From Bacteroidia bacterium (GTDB taxonomy: Bacteria; Bacteroidota; Bacteroidia; Bacteroidales; UBA12481), in assembly GCA_026391235.1 (NCBI GenBank), contig JAPLDV010000476.1:1-7325 (forward strand): a stretch of DNA of 7,325 nucleotides, read 5' to 3'. The position numbers and the translations under genes were made by a program. Below the pieces are notes generated by a model. It saw only the letters and a program-made list of their open reading frames with translations. It searched no databases and was not told the DNA's origin. Below are positions 6,069 through 7,325 of this stretch, one piece after another. Each line of letters starts with the position of its first letter. Position 1 is the first letter of the stretch.

Positions 6069-7325
6069 TTATTCCTCTTGCTCAATAGTTGTTTCAAAAT
6101 GCCCGGAAGCGAATTTCAGAATTTTTCCATTCTCCAATCTGACCGTTGCCGTACTGTTCGGTGGAATGACCGTTGAGTACAATATCTTGTTACCCTCTCT
6201 TTTCCATGAAGATACAATTTCCCCAAAAGGTCCGTTATGACGCGCCTCAAAATGGGAGAGCCCTTTTACGAAATGGGGCTCGAGAATAATATTTTTAAAT
6301 CCAGGCTGATCAGGATCCGGCTTTATTCCACCAAGCGCCTTATAAAACCAGGCGCTGATCTCCCCGAACATAATGTGATTTCGGGAAATATCGGTGTTAG
6401 TCTTCAATGGCCAGTTTTCAAGAAAAGTTGTGGCCCCATTAGCGATCCAATAGCCCCAGGAAGGGAAAGTCTCCTGGGAAGCAAGCATATAGGCCAGGTC
6501 AGCATATCCATTTTCACTTAAGGCGTTCAAGATAGCCTTGGTCCCGAGCAAACCCACATCGATGTGACTGTTATCGGCCAGCACCCGGTTTTTCAGGTTT
6601 TCAGCGACTTTGGCCCGCATATCTTCAGGTACGATACCCCAAAATAGTGCTGTACTTAATTCTGTCTGGTAGCCGCTTCCGTAAATCCCGGTTTCACGGT
6701 TCAGGTATTTGGCATTAATAGCTGCGACAATCTTTTTCGATAGCGCCAGATATTTCTCCTGATCCTGGTCTCTTCCTAGCAATTTCGCTGCTTTCGACAA
6801 AATCAGGGCATCGGTATAATAATAGATGGATGAAGTGAACTCTTTCGGCGTAACCGACTTCACCGGTATCCAATCACCTAATCCCCAATCGGTTAATCCA
6901 TCTTTACTGATATCGGTAATATGATCAACATATAATTTGATATTCTCATAGGAGTCGGTCAGAAGTTTTAGATCACCGTAAAAAAGGTAAATATTCCAGG
7001 GAATGATGGCAATAGTGCTGGTCCAGTCGGGACCGTTGCCCCAGGTATATCCCCAGCCGGCGGTTGGAACGATGGAAGGCAGTATGCCATTGGGCTGTTG
7101 CTCATCCCGGTGATCGGCCAGCCACTTTTCATAAACCGTGATCCCGTCGAAATTATACAATCCGGTTTCAATGGCAATTTGTGCATCAACAGTCCAGCCG
7201 TTCTTTTCCCTTTGCGGGCAATCCGTGGGGTATCCAAAGAGGTTGGACAAATAGGAAGCATTCCCAGCCGCCCAGATCTTGTTAATGAGCGGATTGGAGC
7301 AACTTATGTTACCAGCGACGGGAAC
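6069..7325 (-). CDS. GH78 alpha-L-rhamnosidase, C-terminal part (5' end outside window)
   Basis: This fragment encodes 418 residues of a GH78 enzyme, which removes terminal L-rhamnose from glycans or glycosides by inversion. The frame stays open to the window edge, so the first part is missing; family members are usually about 850-1000 residues. Numbered from the window edge, motifs of the (alpha/alpha)6 catalytic barrel are NPLINKIW (11-18), SNLFGYPTDCPQRE (27-40) with likely general acid Glu40, GPDW (98-101), DWGLGDW (146-152), HIDVGLLGTK (254-263), GATTFLE (297-303) with likely general base Glu303, and RNHIMFGEISAWFYKALGGI (315-334). The C-terminal beta-sandwich (about 335-418) is the usual rhamnosidase C domain. 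GWTVDAQ replaces the common GWTGDAQ. The Leu codon TTG at 7248-7250 is internal, not a start, because conserved residues lie before it. Export cannot be judged. The gene is convergent with the lipoprotein gene, 59 bases away. Confidence 0.95.
   Translation of the reverse strand, partial: VPVAGNISCSNPLINKIWAAGNASYLSNLFGYPTDCPQREKNGWTVDAQIAIETGLYNFDGITVYEKWLADHRDEQQPNGILPSIVPTAGWGYTWGNGPDWTSTIAIIPWNIYLFYGDLKLLTDSYENIKLYVDHITDISKDGLTDWGLGDWIPVKSVTPKEFTSSIYYYTDALILSKAAKLLGRDQDQEKYLALSKKIVAAINAKYLNRETGIYGSGYQTELSTALFWGIVPEDMRAKVAENLKNRVLADNSHIDVGLLGTKAILNALSENGYADLAYMLASQETFPSWGYWIANGATTFLENWPLKTNTDISRNHIMFGEISAWFYKALGGIKPDPDQPGFKNIILEPHFVKGLSHFEARHNGPFGEIVSSWKREGNKILYSTVIPPNSTATVRLENGKILKFASGHFETTIEQEE

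Noticed and set aside
7248..7250. TTG as the start codon of the rhamnosidase
   Set aside because: The frame continues upstream to the edge and encodes the conserved NPLINKIW segment, so this Leu is internal.
376..7325. A single polysaccharide utilization locus covering GH172 and GH78
   Set aside because: No SusC/SusD pair or regulator is visible, the two genes are on opposite strands, and a helicase and an unrelated unit separate them. The left and right flanks are unseen, so each gene could belong to a separate locus.

Overview
The window looks like a chromosomal fragment from a member of the Bacteroidota, probably an environmental or gut-type Bacteroidales-like organism. The reasons are: two lipoproteins with short signal peptides and a lysine- or acid-rich stretch after the Cys; start codons without Shine-Dalgarno sequences; two promoter-like TAnnTTTG boxes of the Bacteroidota type; a FISUMP-type C-terminus; and intergenic spacers full of hairpin repeats. 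This assignment is an inference from gene style, not from a marker gene.

Layout, left to right. Bases 1-158 are the C-terminal end of a FISUMP-domain protein (+). Bases 159-375 are a spacer occupied mostly by a 143-bp nested inverted repeat. A lipoprotein of the DUF2961/GH172 family follows (+, 376-1986). Next is a 318-bp repeat-rich spacer (1987-2304) between convergent genes. It holds a 9-nt-phased CGCGGAT repeat, a MITE-like inverted repeat built from two hairpins, and a GAAA-loop hairpin. A complete RhlE-like DEAD-box RNA helicase (-, 2305-3534) follows. A divergent promoter region (3535-3791) contains one -7 box for each direction and a 9-bp tandem repeat. A small two-helix membrane protein (+, 3792-4091) and a 626-residue lipoprotein (+, 4129-6009) then form a likely two-gene unit. 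The window ends with the C-terminal 418 residues of a GH78 alpha-L-rhamnosidase (-, 6069-7325), which runs off the right edge.

Two genes (GH172, GH78) point to breakdown of glycans carrying furanosides and L-rhamnose. No SusC/SusD pair, sigma/anti-sigma pair or hybrid sensor is visible, and a helicase and an unrelated unit separate the two genes, so one polysaccharide utilization locus cannot be claimed. The most notable item is the 626-residue lipoprotein. Its first half has a strand-His-Gly and a strand-Cys-Tyr-Ser-Gly arrangement that resembles the catalytic dyad of clan CD (caspase/gingipain/legumain-like) cysteine peptidases, followed by a PKD-like domain and an unassigned C-terminus. 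It is paired with an unrecognised small membrane protein.
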